Origin: Lachnospiraceae bacterium UBA3863
Lineage (GTDB): Bacteria > Bacillota > Clostridia > Lachnospirales > Lachnospiraceae
Assembly: GCA_002392385.1 (NCBI GenBank)
Contig: DGGX01000175.1
Location: 1 to 5,865 of the forward strand
Length of the DNA: 5,865 bases
Direction: 5' to 3'
The position numbers were made by a program, and so were the translations under genes. Every line of letters starts with the position of its first letter. The stretch's first letter is position 1. Below, piece by piece: positions 1 to 5,672 of this stretch. The notes beneath the pieces are model-generated. The model did no database searches. It was not told the origin of the DNA and saw nothing but the letters and a program-made list of their open reading frames with translations.

Positions 1-94
1 TCACAAACGTCACCTTGCAGTGATCCACCTTGTCGCTCTTCGGGAAGGTCTTGTCCCAGTCCTGTGTCAGCTTCAGCTCTTCCATCTTCATCAT
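1..94 (-). CDS. alpha/beta hydrolase, N-terminal fragment (runs off the left edge)
   Basis: Only the first 31 codons are inside the window, reading MMKMEELKLTQDWDKTFPKS and then a KVDH..KVTF stretch. This resembles the N-terminus of alpha/beta hydrolases common in Clostridia, in which a KLTxxWDKxFPKSDKVDH-like segment precedes a strand entering the hydrolase fold; those proteins are uncharacterised serine hydrolases or esterases. The catalytic Ser/Asp/His residues lie outside, so activity cannot be judged. Three in-frame ATGs (at 94, 91 and 85) compete. GAGG at 104-107 lies 9 nt before the first, and AGGA at 98-101 lies 6 nt before the second, so either could be used. It follows the 73-aa gene by 21 nt on the same strand and is probably cotranscribed with it. 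The family call rests on remembered sequence similarity of a short fragment. Confidence 0.7.
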   Translation of the reverse strand, partial: MMKMEELKLTQDWDKTFPKSDKVDHCKVTFV

Positions 95-115
95 GATTCC
101 TGTCCTCACTTTCTT

Positions 116-337
116 TTACTGCCTCTGTTTCTCCTGATTCCGGATCAGGAAGTCCATGCGGTCTACCCTGCGCTGGCTCTCATGCATCTCCTGGATCAGC
201 ACGCAGCGCTGTACCTTCATCTGGCGCAGCACTTCGTCGTAGCTGCCGGACTCATAGAGCGTGCCGATCCTCCTGGCGGTCTCCGCGCTGCAGCCGGCAT
301 CGGCCAGACCTTGTATCAGCTGTTCCTTCACGCCCAT
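116..337 (-). CDS. small conserved protein of unknown function (73 aa)
   Basis: The gene starts at ATG 335-337 (MGVKEQLIQGLADAGCSA) and ends with TAA. AAAGGA lies about 10 nt upstream of the start. The product is soluble and highly charged, with no signal peptide or membrane segment. It looks all-helical: a first helix (about residues 3-13) ending in an AGCS turn, a second (about 17-28), a third holding the SYDEVLRQMK stretch, then a long C-terminal amphipathic helix (about 41-70) with an LIQEMHESQRRVDRMDFL core that may pair as a coiled coil. I recall similar roughly 70-aa proteins in Lachnospiraceae, with the same AGCS, LYE and HESQ...DFLI signatures, next to hydrolases and regulators, but no function is known to me. 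It is first gene of a pair with the hydrolase and is divergent from lysR, so it is a plausible member of that regulon. A role as partner or regulator of the hydrolase is only inference from context. Confidence 0.8.
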   Translation of the reverse strand: MGVKEQLIQGLADAGCSAETARRIGTLYESGSYDEVLRQMKVQRCVLIQEMHESQRRVDRMDFLIRNQEKQRQ

Positions 338-408
338 CTCTGCAGGATCCTTTCTGCATTCTGCGTTTCTTACCTTCTGCCGGATCCCATATCTCCGCCG
401 GCAAGTTC

Positions 409-438
409 AGCATAGCGCCTTGCGGCGCATCGTGCTAA
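409..438 (-). promoter_or_regulatory. candidate weak promoter for the 73-aa protein / hydrolase operon
   Basis: On the minus strand TTAGCA (433-438) and TATGCT (409-414) are separated by 18 bp. Each matches the consensus at four of six positions, the kind of poor promoter expected when an activator is needed. The predicted start near 402 places the palindrome centred at 468 at about -66, the usual position of a LysR-type recognition site. The 5' leader would be about 65 nt. The match is weak on its own and is supported mainly by that geometry. Confidence 0.35.
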
Positions 439-448
439 TGGCTATAAT
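420..448 (+). promoter_or_regulatory. candidate lysR promoter with perfect -10
   Basis: TTGCGG (420-425) and TATAAT (443-448) are separated by exactly 17 bp. The -10 is perfect and the -35 matches only in its first three bases. The predicted start near 455 lies directly before the palindrome at 456-480, so a regulator bound there would block this promoter, as expected for autorepression. The resulting leader of about 180 nt would contain all the hairpins up to lysR. A second TATAAT at 550-555 is an alternative but lacks a -35 at proper spacing. Confidence 0.45.
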
Positions 449-455
449 TTATTTC

Positions 456-480
456 ATGATATTCCGTATGGGAATATCAT
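456..480. promoter_or_regulatory. palindromic operator, candidate LysR-type regulator binding site
   Basis: ATGATATTCC (456-465) and its exact reverse complement GGAATATCAT (471-480) flank the 5-bp spacer GTATG. T462 and A474 lie symmetrically around the centre at 468 and satisfy the T-N11-A rule of LysR-type boxes. The site lies in the divergent region between lysR and the hydrolase operon, upstream of one candidate promoter and at the start site of the other. The symmetry is seen directly; binding by the adjacent regulator is inferred. Confidence 0.65.
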
Positions 481-497
481 ATAGCAATGAGCAGTGC

Positions 498-562
498 AGA
501 CAGGATTATACGGATGTGCTTTGAGAGCCTGCTCGCATAAGCACATCCGTATAATCCTGTCT
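498..562. repeat. perfect 24-bp inverted repeat with 17-nt loop
   Basis: Arms 498-521 and 539-562 are exact reverse complements over 24 bp, and pairing fails at the next base both inside and outside. Each arm carries an outward-pointing TATAAT: 550-555 on plus and 505-510 read on minus. No good -35 lies at 16-18 bp from either. The arms are not GC-rich and no T-run follows, so it does not look like an intrinsic terminator. In RNA from the upstream lysR promoter it would form a long stem. Candidate roles are a leader hairpin, a double operator or a relic of a small mobile repeat. Confidence 0.85.
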
Positions 563-563
563 A

Positions 564-579
564 TTCGGCGAATGCCGAA
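564..579. repeat. short hairpin TTCGGC/GCCGAA in the lysR leader
   Basis: TTCGGC (564-569) and GCCGAA (574-579) can form a 6-bp stem with a 4-nt loop, GAAT. It begins 2 nt after the 24-bp inverted repeat and is part of the same structured leader. Its function is unknown. Confidence 0.5.
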
Positions 580-585
580 GAACGA

Positions 586-602
586 AAAATGCGAAGCATT
601 TT
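586..602. repeat. short hairpin with GCGAAGC tip before the lysR ribosome binding site
   Basis: AAAATGC (586-592) and GCATTTT (596-602) form a 7-bp stem closed by a GAA triloop. The tip GCGAAGC is a sequence known to form an unusually stable mini-hairpin in DNA. Four Ts end the right arm, so it could act as a weak terminator or attenuator 23 nt before the lysR ribosome binding site. The stem is short and A/T-rich, so a terminator call is not made. Confidence 0.45.
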
Positions 603-625
603 GAGTGCACTGCCACATAAAAAAC

Positions 626-631
626 AGGAGG
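626..631 (+). promoter_or_regulatory. ribosome binding site deciding the lysR start
   Basis: A full AGGAGG lies 5 nt before ATG 637. It fixes the lysR start at 637 rather than at the upstream in-frame ATG at 589, which has no comparable site. Confidence 0.85.
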
Positions 632-636
632 TTTTC

Positions 637-1521
637 ATGGAGATCCGCACTTTGCGATACTTCCTGGCAGTCGCCAGGGAAGAGAACATGACCAGAGCCG
701 CCGAGATCCTGCATGTGACGCAGCCGACGCTTTCCAAGGCTCTGAAATCTCTGGAAGAGGAACTCGGAAAGAAGCTCTTCATACGCCACAGCTTCAGCAT
801 CCGGCTGACGGAGGAAGGCGTGCTCCTGCGGAACCGGGCGGAGGACCTCGTCAGCATGGCGGACAAGATCGAGCAGGAATTCGTCTCCCTCGATGACATC
901 AGCGGCGGGGAGCTCTACCTGGGACTTGCGGAGTCCTACCAGATCCGCTATCTCGCCCAGGTGATCCGGGATTTTAAGACCCGGTATCCGAACCTGCATT
1001 ACCACATCACCAGCGGCGACACGGAGCAGATCGCGGACAAGCTGGATAAGGGCCTCCTGGATTTCCTGGTCCTGGCGGAGCTGCCGGACAGCCGGAAGTA
1101 TGAATATCTGGCTTTTCCTGAAAAGGATGTGTGGGGACTGGTGATCCCGGAAGGGGATCCGCTGTCCGAAAAGGATGTGATCCGGGCAGAAGACCTGCAG
1201 GACCTGCCCCTGTTCTGCTCGGAGCAGGCCTGGAAGGGGGATATTCAGAAGTGGGCCGGGAGCTCGTATGCAAAAATGAGGCTGGAAGGATCCTTCCGTC
1301 TCTCCTATAACGGCTCGATCTTTGCGCGGGAAGGTCTGGGCTATCTGCTGACCTTCCGCCATCTGATCGACACCTCCGCAGGGAGCGGACTGTCCTTCCG
1401 GCCTCTGGCGCCGGCGCTGGAGACGACACTTTATATCGCATGGAACCGCTATCAGACCTTCACGCCGATCGCGGAACGTTTCCTGCAGCAGCTGCGGGAA
1501 TCTTTCTTCAAGACCTTTTGA
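637..1521 (+). CDS. LysR-family transcriptional regulator
   Basis: The product is a 294-aa DNA-binding regulator of usual LysR length. The N-terminus MEIRTLRYFLAVAREENMTR is typical; the helix-turn-helix spans about residues 18-37 (AAEILHVTQPTLSKALK), followed by LEEELGKKLF and a linker helix (about 58-88). From GGELYLG at 90-96 to the C-terminus it has the periplasmic-binding-protein-like effector domain. ATG 637 is chosen over an in-frame ATG at 589 because AGGAGG (626-631) lies 5 nt before it and the family motif begins there; the earlier start would add 16 atypical residues and overlap a hairpin. It is transcribed away from the 73-aa protein/hydrolase pair, the usual arrangement for a LysR regulator and its targets, with a matching palindrome between them. 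The inducer cannot be read from the sequence. Confidence 0.95.
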   Translation: MEIRTLRYFLAVAREENMTRAAEILHVTQPTLSKALKSLEEELGKKLFIRHSFSIRLTEEGVLLRNRAEDLVSMADKIEQEFVSLDDISGGELYLGLAESYQIRYLAQVIRDFKTRYPNLHYHITSGDTEQIADKLDKGLLDFLVLAELPDSRKYEYLAFPEKDVWGLVIPEGDPLSEKDVIRAEDLQDLPLFCSEQAWKGDIQKWAGSSYAKMRLEGSFRLSYNGSIFAREGLGYLLTFRHLIDTSAGSGLSFRPLAPALETTLYIAWNRYQTFTPIAERFLQQLRESFFKTF

Positions 1522-1524
1522 CCA

Positions 1525-1562
1525 GACCGGCACTGCCGGCAGTATCTCCGTGACAGCCGGTC
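1525..1562. repeat. nested inverted repeats between convergent lysR and helicase genes
   Basis: GACCGGC (1525-1531) pairs with GCCGGTC (1556-1562), enclosing the perfect 12-bp palindrome ACTGCCGGCAGT (1532-1543). CCGATCGG (1563-1570) follows. These lie just after the lysR stop in the 78-nt gap between two convergent stop codons and could slow or end transcription. No T-run follows on either strand, so it is not a textbook intrinsic terminator. Confidence 0.4.
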
Positions 1563-1599
1563 CCGATCGGTTCCTCGGCAGGATGCTTTTCAGCGATCC

Positions 1600-3774
1600 T
1601 CAGTAACCTGTAAAACAGTGTTCACAGACCCCGTATTCGTAATTCCACGGCAGCTTCCTGCCGCAGATCCTGCATCTTCTGCCCTGGAAGCGCTGTTTTT
1701 CCAGGATCCGTATGATCTCATTCGTGATCGCGCTCTTGCAGGCGCTGACCCGGATCATGAGGGATTCGACAGGATAGAACTTGCGCAGGTAAGCATAGAG
1801 CAGGTCGCAGATCCTGAATTTGCGCTCCAGCTTGTCGAGACTTCCGGCATCATACCCCGCATAGCTGATGCCGGGAAGCTCTTTCTCCACGTCAAAGCGG
1901 CTGCCCGCGGTCTCCGCACGCACCATCTGCTTCCAGATGCCCAGCAGGATCGGGTCTTCCTCGTCAAAGGCCATGGTGATCAGATCATATTGCAGCTGCT
2001 TATCGTCTCCGGGAATAAAGGTGAGCAGATCCAGCATGCGGTCTGTGTCCCCGCGGCTCCATCCGGCATGAACGCCGGCCCTCCGCCAGCGGAGGATCGT
2101 CTCCTGCAGGCTCATTTCCACTTGCAGGAGGGACTCCGGGAAATCGATCACCGGCGACCCGGGCGGCGGATACTCGGCTTTCACGGCCCTGGCAATACTG
2201 CCAACATCCGCAAGTGCCGTGTAATAGCCCGTTTCGTAGATCCCGTATCTTCCGGCTCTTCCGGCGATCTGTTTGATCTCCGTCGTCCGAAGGGTCCGGA
2301 GCTCATAGCCGTCGTATTTTTCCGTCTCCAGAAAGACCACCCGGCGGATGGGCAGATTCATGCCCAGCCCGATGGCGTCCGTGGCAACGACCACGTCATG
2401 CTCGCCGCCGGCAAAAAGTCTTGCCTGCTCGTGGCGCACGTCATAGGGAAGCGCGCCGTAGATCACGCTGCACTTGAGCCCCCTGTCGCGGAGGGTCGCC
2501 GCGACGGCATGGACGCTCCGCCTTGAGAAGACGATCAGGGCATCGCCCTTCATGACGCTTCCCGGAAAAGCGAAACGGGCAGTATCCCGCAGCAGGGGCG
2601 TCAGTCTCTCATGATGGACCACGCTCACCTCATCCTCGCATTCCCGGATAATGGACAGCAGCATCTCCTCCGCATCCGGTGAACAGCACACATGGATCTC
2701 CTCCGCGCAGATCCCCAGGATCGCATTCGTCCAGGCGCCCCCTCGCTGACTGTCCGTGATCAGCTGCGCCTCGTCTATGACGGCCACCTCGTAATAGGCC
2801 TGCAGATTGGCCATCTCCACGGTAGAGGCAGTGATCATGGCACCGCTTACGATCTCCTGTTCCTCGCCGGTCACGAGAGAGCAGGGGATCCCCCTTGCGT
2901 TCAGGCTCTCAAACTGTTCATACGCCAGGAGCCGCAGAGGCCCCAGGTAGACACCGGACATAGCCCTTGCAAGTCTTCTCATGGCGTCAAAGGTCTTGCC
3001 GGAGTTCGTCGGGCCGACGTGGAGGATGAAGCGCCGTTTCATGGCCCGGGCCCGCGGATAGAGGTCACGGTATCTTTCGGGGATCGCCGTCAGGACCTTC
3101 TCCTGCCGGGCGAGCTCCTTCTCCATCTTTTTCTTCTTTTCGAGCTTCGCTTTCAGAAGGTTCTGCTCATGCTCTCTGCGGCTTCCCGCAAGTCGGGCAT
3201 ACCAGTTCCGGACCGCCTTCTTCTCTCCCGCTTTCAGGCGGATCTCACAGGAGAATTCGATCGGCGTTCCCTCTCCGGCAGAGGCACGGACATCCTCCGG
3301 CGTCCCCGCTTCGCAGTCCTTTAAAGACAGTTCCCCGTGTGCTGCGATGAGGTTCTCCCGGACGATCAGCTTGATAGCTTCCCGGCTTCTGCCCATATGG
3401 CCCCGGATCTGCTTCCGGCATGCCTCACACTGATCTGCCTTCAGGATCTTCAGGATGCTGGCCTCCCGGATATAGTCGCAGGCATCGAAAACACCATCGC
3501 TCATGGCGCGGCTGACGCCGCTGGTGCCTCTTTTTAAGACAGACTCCAGGGTCTGTTCCCAGAAGCTGTCCGGGACGTTCTGCCTCGTGCACAGGTAATA
3601 ACGGACCCTGGTATAGGCATACTCCGAGATCAGGTCCGTCTGATTGTAAAGCTCATTCAGGATGTGGGATCGCACGATCCCCGTAAGCTGTTCGTCTATG
3701 TAATCGGGGTCCAGAAAAGAAGGCCGGTCCCGACGCTCCGCGTTGCGGCTGTTTTTTCTATAGTCTTTTTTCAT
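1600..3774 (-). CDS. SUV3-like ATP-dependent RNA helicase (SF2) with C-terminal zinc-ribbon motif
   Basis: This 724-aa protein has the SUV3/SUPV3L1 helicase signature. Visible motifs are I GPTNSGKT (254-261), Ia GPLRLLAYE (278-286), LVTGEE (300-305), STVEM (317-321), II DEAQ (334-337; DEIQ in human SUV3), an RGGAWT segment followed by LGICAEEIH (344-361), a VIYGALP segment (437-443), V VATDAIGLGMNL (463-474) and VI QIAGRAGR (502-509). SUV3 proteins unwind RNA using ATP, and in mitochondria assist RNA degradation with polynucleotide phosphorylase. The N-terminal 240 residues are helical and end in a Lys/Glu-rich segment (about 196-230) that may be a coiled coil. The tail has CRICG and CEHC (Cys 701, 704, 717, 720), a probable zinc ribbon; Cys 116 and 119 form another CxxC. 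A soluble cytoplasmic protein acting in RNA turnover is inferred. It stands alone, convergent with lysR. The AGGAGA ribosome binding site touches the ATG, which is unusual, but no better in-frame start exists and an in-frame stop lies upstream. Confidence 0.93.
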   Translation of the reverse strand: MKKDYRKNSRNAERRDRPSFLDPDYIDEQLTGIVRSHILNELYNQTDLISEYAYTRVRYYLCTRQNVPDSFWEQTLESVLKRGTSGVSRAMSDGVFDACDYIREASILKILKADQCEACRKQIRGHMGRSREAIKLIVRENLIAAHGELSLKDCEAGTPEDVRASAGEGTPIEFSCEIRLKAGEKKAVRNWYARLAGSRREHEQNLLKAKLEKKKKMEKELARQEKVLTAIPERYRDLYPRARAMKRRFILHVGPTNSGKTFDAMRRLARAMSGVYLGPLRLLAYEQFESLNARGIPCSLVTGEEQEIVSGAMITASTVEMANLQAYYEVAVIDEAQLITDSQRGGAWTNAILGICAEEIHVCCSPDAEEMLLSIIRECEDEVSVVHHERLTPLLRDTARFAFPGSVMKGDALIVFSRRSVHAVAATLRDRGLKCSVIYGALPYDVRHEQARLFAGGEHDVVVATDAIGLGMNLPIRRVVFLETEKYDGYELRTLRTTEIKQIAGRAGRYGIYETGYYTALADVGSIARAVKAEYPPPGSPVIDFPESLLQVEMSLQETILRWRRAGVHAGWSRGDTDRMLDLLTFIPGDDKQLQYDLITMAFDEEDPILLGIWKQMVRAETAGSRFDVEKELPGISYAGYDAGSLDKLERKFRICDLLYAYLRKFYPVESLMIRVSACKSAITNEIIRILEKQRFQGRRCRICGRKLPWNYEYGVCEHCFTGY

Positions 3775-3844
3775 TCTCCTGATTTGTGGAAGGCAGTCCC
3801 TTCTGCCTCTCGATCTCCGTGATCCGTGTTTCGTTCATGATCAT
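3758..3844 (-). CDS. possible 28-codon leader ORF overlapping the helicase start
   Basis: Reading from ATG 3844 (or ATG 3838 two codons later), a short ORF encodes MIMNETRITEIERQKGLPST and eight more polar residues, ending at TAG 3758-3760. It overlaps the first 17 nt of the helicase gene in another frame. The AGGAGA preceding the helicase ATG lies inside it, so ribosomes finishing here could reinitiate at the helicase. Its own ribosome binding site is weak (GAAGAAG just upstream), and the first ATG would lie only about 8 nt from the predicted transcript start. I recognise no family. It may be a regulatory leader peptide or a chance ORF. Confidence 0.25.
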   Translation of the reverse strand: MIMNETRITEIERQKGLPSTNQENEKRL

Positions 3845-3858
3845 TCTTCTTCAGAGCC

Positions 3859-3885
3859 ATAATAACACGAGACAGCCCCTGTCAG
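3859..3885 (-). promoter_or_regulatory. candidate helicase promoter (extended -10)
   Basis: On the minus strand CTGACA (3880-3885) and TATTAT (3859-3864) each match the consensus at five of six positions. The 15-bp spacer is short, but a TGT directly before the -10 makes an extended -10 element that tolerates this. The predicted start near 3852 gives a leader of about 78 nt to the helicase ATG. Confidence 0.45.
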
Positions 3886-3890
3886 CCAGA

Positions 3891-3920
3891 TTGGACATTT
3901 CCCTGCTTCCGTGAGAGAAT
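3891..3920 (+). promoter_or_regulatory. candidate promoter for the DUF6020-like membrane protein
   Basis: TTGGAC (3891-3896) is followed after 18 bp by GAGAAT (3915-3920), with TGA directly before it as an extended -10. The predicted start near 3927 lies in a small inverted repeat, TGCAG-TAC-CTGCA (3924-3936), that could serve as an operator. The leader to ATG 3972 would be about 45 nt. The match is modest. Confidence 0.3.
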
Positions 3921-3971
3921 ACATGCAGTACCTGCAGATATGCCGTTGAGAACGTGGGAGGACCGGAAGAT

Positions 3972-5672
3972 ATGAAGGAACAAAGCATACAAAAAACAGG
4001 CAGGATTTCTTCCCGCCTGTTGTTGATCCTGAGGATCGCGCTCTGCGGGGCCCTGGCCCTTTTCACCTCCTTCGCCGGACAGTGCTTCCTCCACCCCAGG
4101 GAGAAGCTCTACTGGGCCCTGATCTATATCCCCGCCTGGCTGATCTTCTATCTTCTCGCTTCCGAGGGCGTCCTGCGGCTGTACCCGCTGCTCAGCGCAG
4201 ACCCCTGGGGAGACAGGCTGCGCCCCTTCTACAGGATGAACAGGCATAATCTCCTGCGGCTGGCTGCCCTTTTCGCGGCAGTCTACCTGCTCTGGCTGCT
4301 GGTCTATTACCCGGGCGTCTGCGGGTCCGACACCTGCAATCAGATCAAAGATCTGATCACGGGGACCTCGCCGCTGCCCTACGAGTGGCACCACGGTCAG
4401 CCGGAAGTGGCTGCCCTGATGAACGACCATCACCCCGTGCTTACGACGCTCGTCTTCACGTTCTTCTATGAGATCGGCGCGCTCACCGGCCACTACAATC
4501 TGGGCATGTTCCTGTACTGCGGCGTGCAGATCGTCTGCATGTCCCTGCTGTTCGCCTGCACACTCTGCGCCCTGACCGAACTTGGCATGCCCTCCGTTCT
4601 CGCCCTTGGCGGGACCGTTTTCTACTGCATGCCGTTCATCGCCCATTTTGCTATCTGCATGCTCAAGGACTCCCTGTTCTCTGTGGTCTTCACAGCCTGG
4701 TTCCTGACAGGCGTCCTGCTCAGGACACAGGCCGGCACGGAGGGACAGGAGCCGCGGCCGGGCCGCTGGGCGCTGTTTCTGGCGCTTTCCGTCCTGGCAG
4801 CCCTGACCAACAAAAAGGGCATGTATCTCACCTTCGCTTCAGGGATCTTTATGATTCCGGTCTTCCGCAGCTTCAAAGACCGTTTTAAGGCGCTGCTCAG
4901 CGCCGTTCTTCCGGCAGCCGTCATCATCCTGCTGCTGGGCAGAGTCCTGTTCCCTCTCTTCCAGATCTATCCCGGCGGGCGGCAGGAGGCTATCGCCTTC
5001 ACGTTCCAGCAGACTGCCTACACCTATATTCAGCATCCGGAAAGCTTCACAGAGGAAGACAAGGAGATCCTGAACGGCGTGCTCACCGTTCCCCCGGAGT
5101 CATACGCGGACCTGTACTCGAACCATCTCACCGACTCCATCAAGAGCCAGTACCGCTTCCACGCCACGGATGAGGACGTCGCCGCCTATCTGAAGCTCTG
5201 GCTCAGCAAATTCCTCTCCCATCCTTTGGATTATGCCCGCGCCACCTTCATGGTCAACGGCGGCTATTTTGCCCCCGGCAAGGGGATGGTGATCTATACA
5301 GAACCGCGGTACTACTCATCGATCAAGGCCTTCAGTCAGCCGGCACGGACAGAAAAACTGCGCAGTGCTTTCACGGGTGCTTTCGAGAGATTCTGCGCTT
5401 TCCCGCTCACTGCGCTGCTGTTCGACAATGTCCTCTACTTCTGGTGGACGCCTCTGGCGGTCCTGATGCTCCTGGTGCGGCAGCGGAAGTTCAGACAGCT
5501 GTCCTCCCTGGTCCCGATAGCCGCCAACATCCTTTTCCTGATCCTGGGGCCCATCTGCTGGACCCGATACGGGCTGTGCCAGCTGTATACCGTCCCCATC
5601 GTGTGGGCGCTGCCCTTCCTCGGCACGCCTGCGGCAGATGGTTCTGAGGAAGTCCTTCTCCCGTCTAATTGA
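3972..5672 (+). CDS. DUF6020-like polytopic membrane protein (putative GT-C glycosyltransferase)
   Basis: The 566-aa product has about 11-13 hydrophobic segments, including about residues 17-36, 45-64, 96-113, 177-203, 232-250, 284-298, 308-328, 484-502, 511-527 and 534-550, with a large mostly soluble part at about 330-480. After the third segment comes YPGVCGSDTCNQ (113-124) and then NDHHP (151-155). This acidic Asp-containing loop, with a later KDSLF (232-236) and TNKKGMY (279-285), resembles DUF6020 proteins and the wider GT-C group of glycosyltransferases that use lipid-linked sugars. A role in envelope polysaccharide or lipid glycosylation is inferred, not shown. Start: ATG 3972 is preferred, with GGGAGG (3956-3961) 10 nt upstream; an in-frame GTG at 3954 would add six residues but overlaps that site. 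It is divergent from the helicase and converges on a transporter gene with overlapping 3' sequence. Confidence 0.8.
   Translation: MKEQSIQKTGRISSRLLLILRIALCGALALFTSFAGQCFLHPREKLYWALIYIPAWLIFYLLASEGVLRLYPLLSADPWGDRLRPFYRMNRHNLLRLAALFAAVYLLWLLVYYPGVCGSDTCNQIKDLITGTSPLPYEWHHGQPEVAALMNDHHPVLTTLVFTFFYEIGALTGHYNLGMFLYCGVQIVCMSLLFACTLCALTELGMPSVLALGGTVFYCMPFIAHFAICMLKDSLFSVVFTAWFLTGVLLRTQAGTEGQEPRPGRWALFLALSVLAALTNKKGMYLTFASGIFMIPVFRSFKDRFKALLSAVLPAAVIILLLGRVLFPLFQIYPGGRQEAIAFTFQQTAYTYIQHPESFTEEDKEILNGVLTVPPESYADLYSNHLTDSIKSQYRFHATDEDVAAYLKLWLSKFLSHPLDYARATFMVNGGYFAPGKGMVIYTEPRYYSSIKAFSQPARTEKLRSAFTGAFERFCAFPLTALLFDNVLYFWWTPLAVLMLLVRQRKFRQLSSLVPIAANILFLILGPICWTRYGLCQLYTVPIVWALPFLGTPAADGSEEVLLPSN

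Larger units (their letters stand above)
338..636. other. divergent regulatory intergenic region packed with inverted repeats
   Basis: This gap separates the minus-strand 73-aa gene from plus-strand lysR and holds no convincing gene. It contains, left to right: a weak minus-strand promoter (409-438), a plus-strand promoter with a perfect -10 (420-448), a palindrome that fits a LysR-type operator (456-480), a perfect 24-bp inverted repeat (498-562), two short hairpins (564-579 and 586-602), and the lysR ribosome binding site (626-631). A 53-codon minus-strand ORF starting at 413 runs through the 73-aa gene in another frame and is treated as chance. Confidence 0.75.

Noticed and set aside
249..413. 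A 53-codon minus-strand ORF beginning at 413
   Set aside because: Most of it overlaps the better-supported 73-aa gene in another frame, and it has no recognisable family signature.
498..562. The long inverted repeat as an intrinsic terminator or a pair of strong promoters
   Set aside because: No T-run follows either arm. Neither TATAAT has a -35 at 16-18 bp; the nearest, TTGAGA at 521-526, is 23 bp from the plus-strand -10.
454..1533. A 359-codon minus-strand ORF across lysR
   Set aside because: It is antisense to a clear LysR gene, rich in Arg/Gln/Pro and unlike any family, with no good ribosome binding site. It is a by-product of high third-position GC.
1525..1600. A bidirectional rho-independent terminator between lysR and the helicase
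   Set aside because: GC-rich stems exist, but no T-tract follows on either strand, so only inverted repeats are reported.
1618..2526. A 302-codon plus-strand ORF inside the helicase region
   Set aside because: It lies wholly antisense to conserved helicase motifs V and VI, and its composition is that of a shadow frame. The plus-strand ORF at 2692-3324 is rejected for the same reason.
3758..3774. An A AAA AAG run near the helicase start as a -1 frameshift site joining the leader ORF to the helicase
   Set aside because: The helicase frame is +1 relative to the leader ORF and the heptamer phase is wrong, so a -1 slip would not connect them. Reinitiation is the more reasonable coupling.
3882..4646. 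A 254-codon minus-strand ORF opposite the membrane protein
   Set aside because: Its Gly/Glu/Gln-rich sequence with no recognisable domain mirrors the hydrophobic codons of the opposite strand. It has no start signal.
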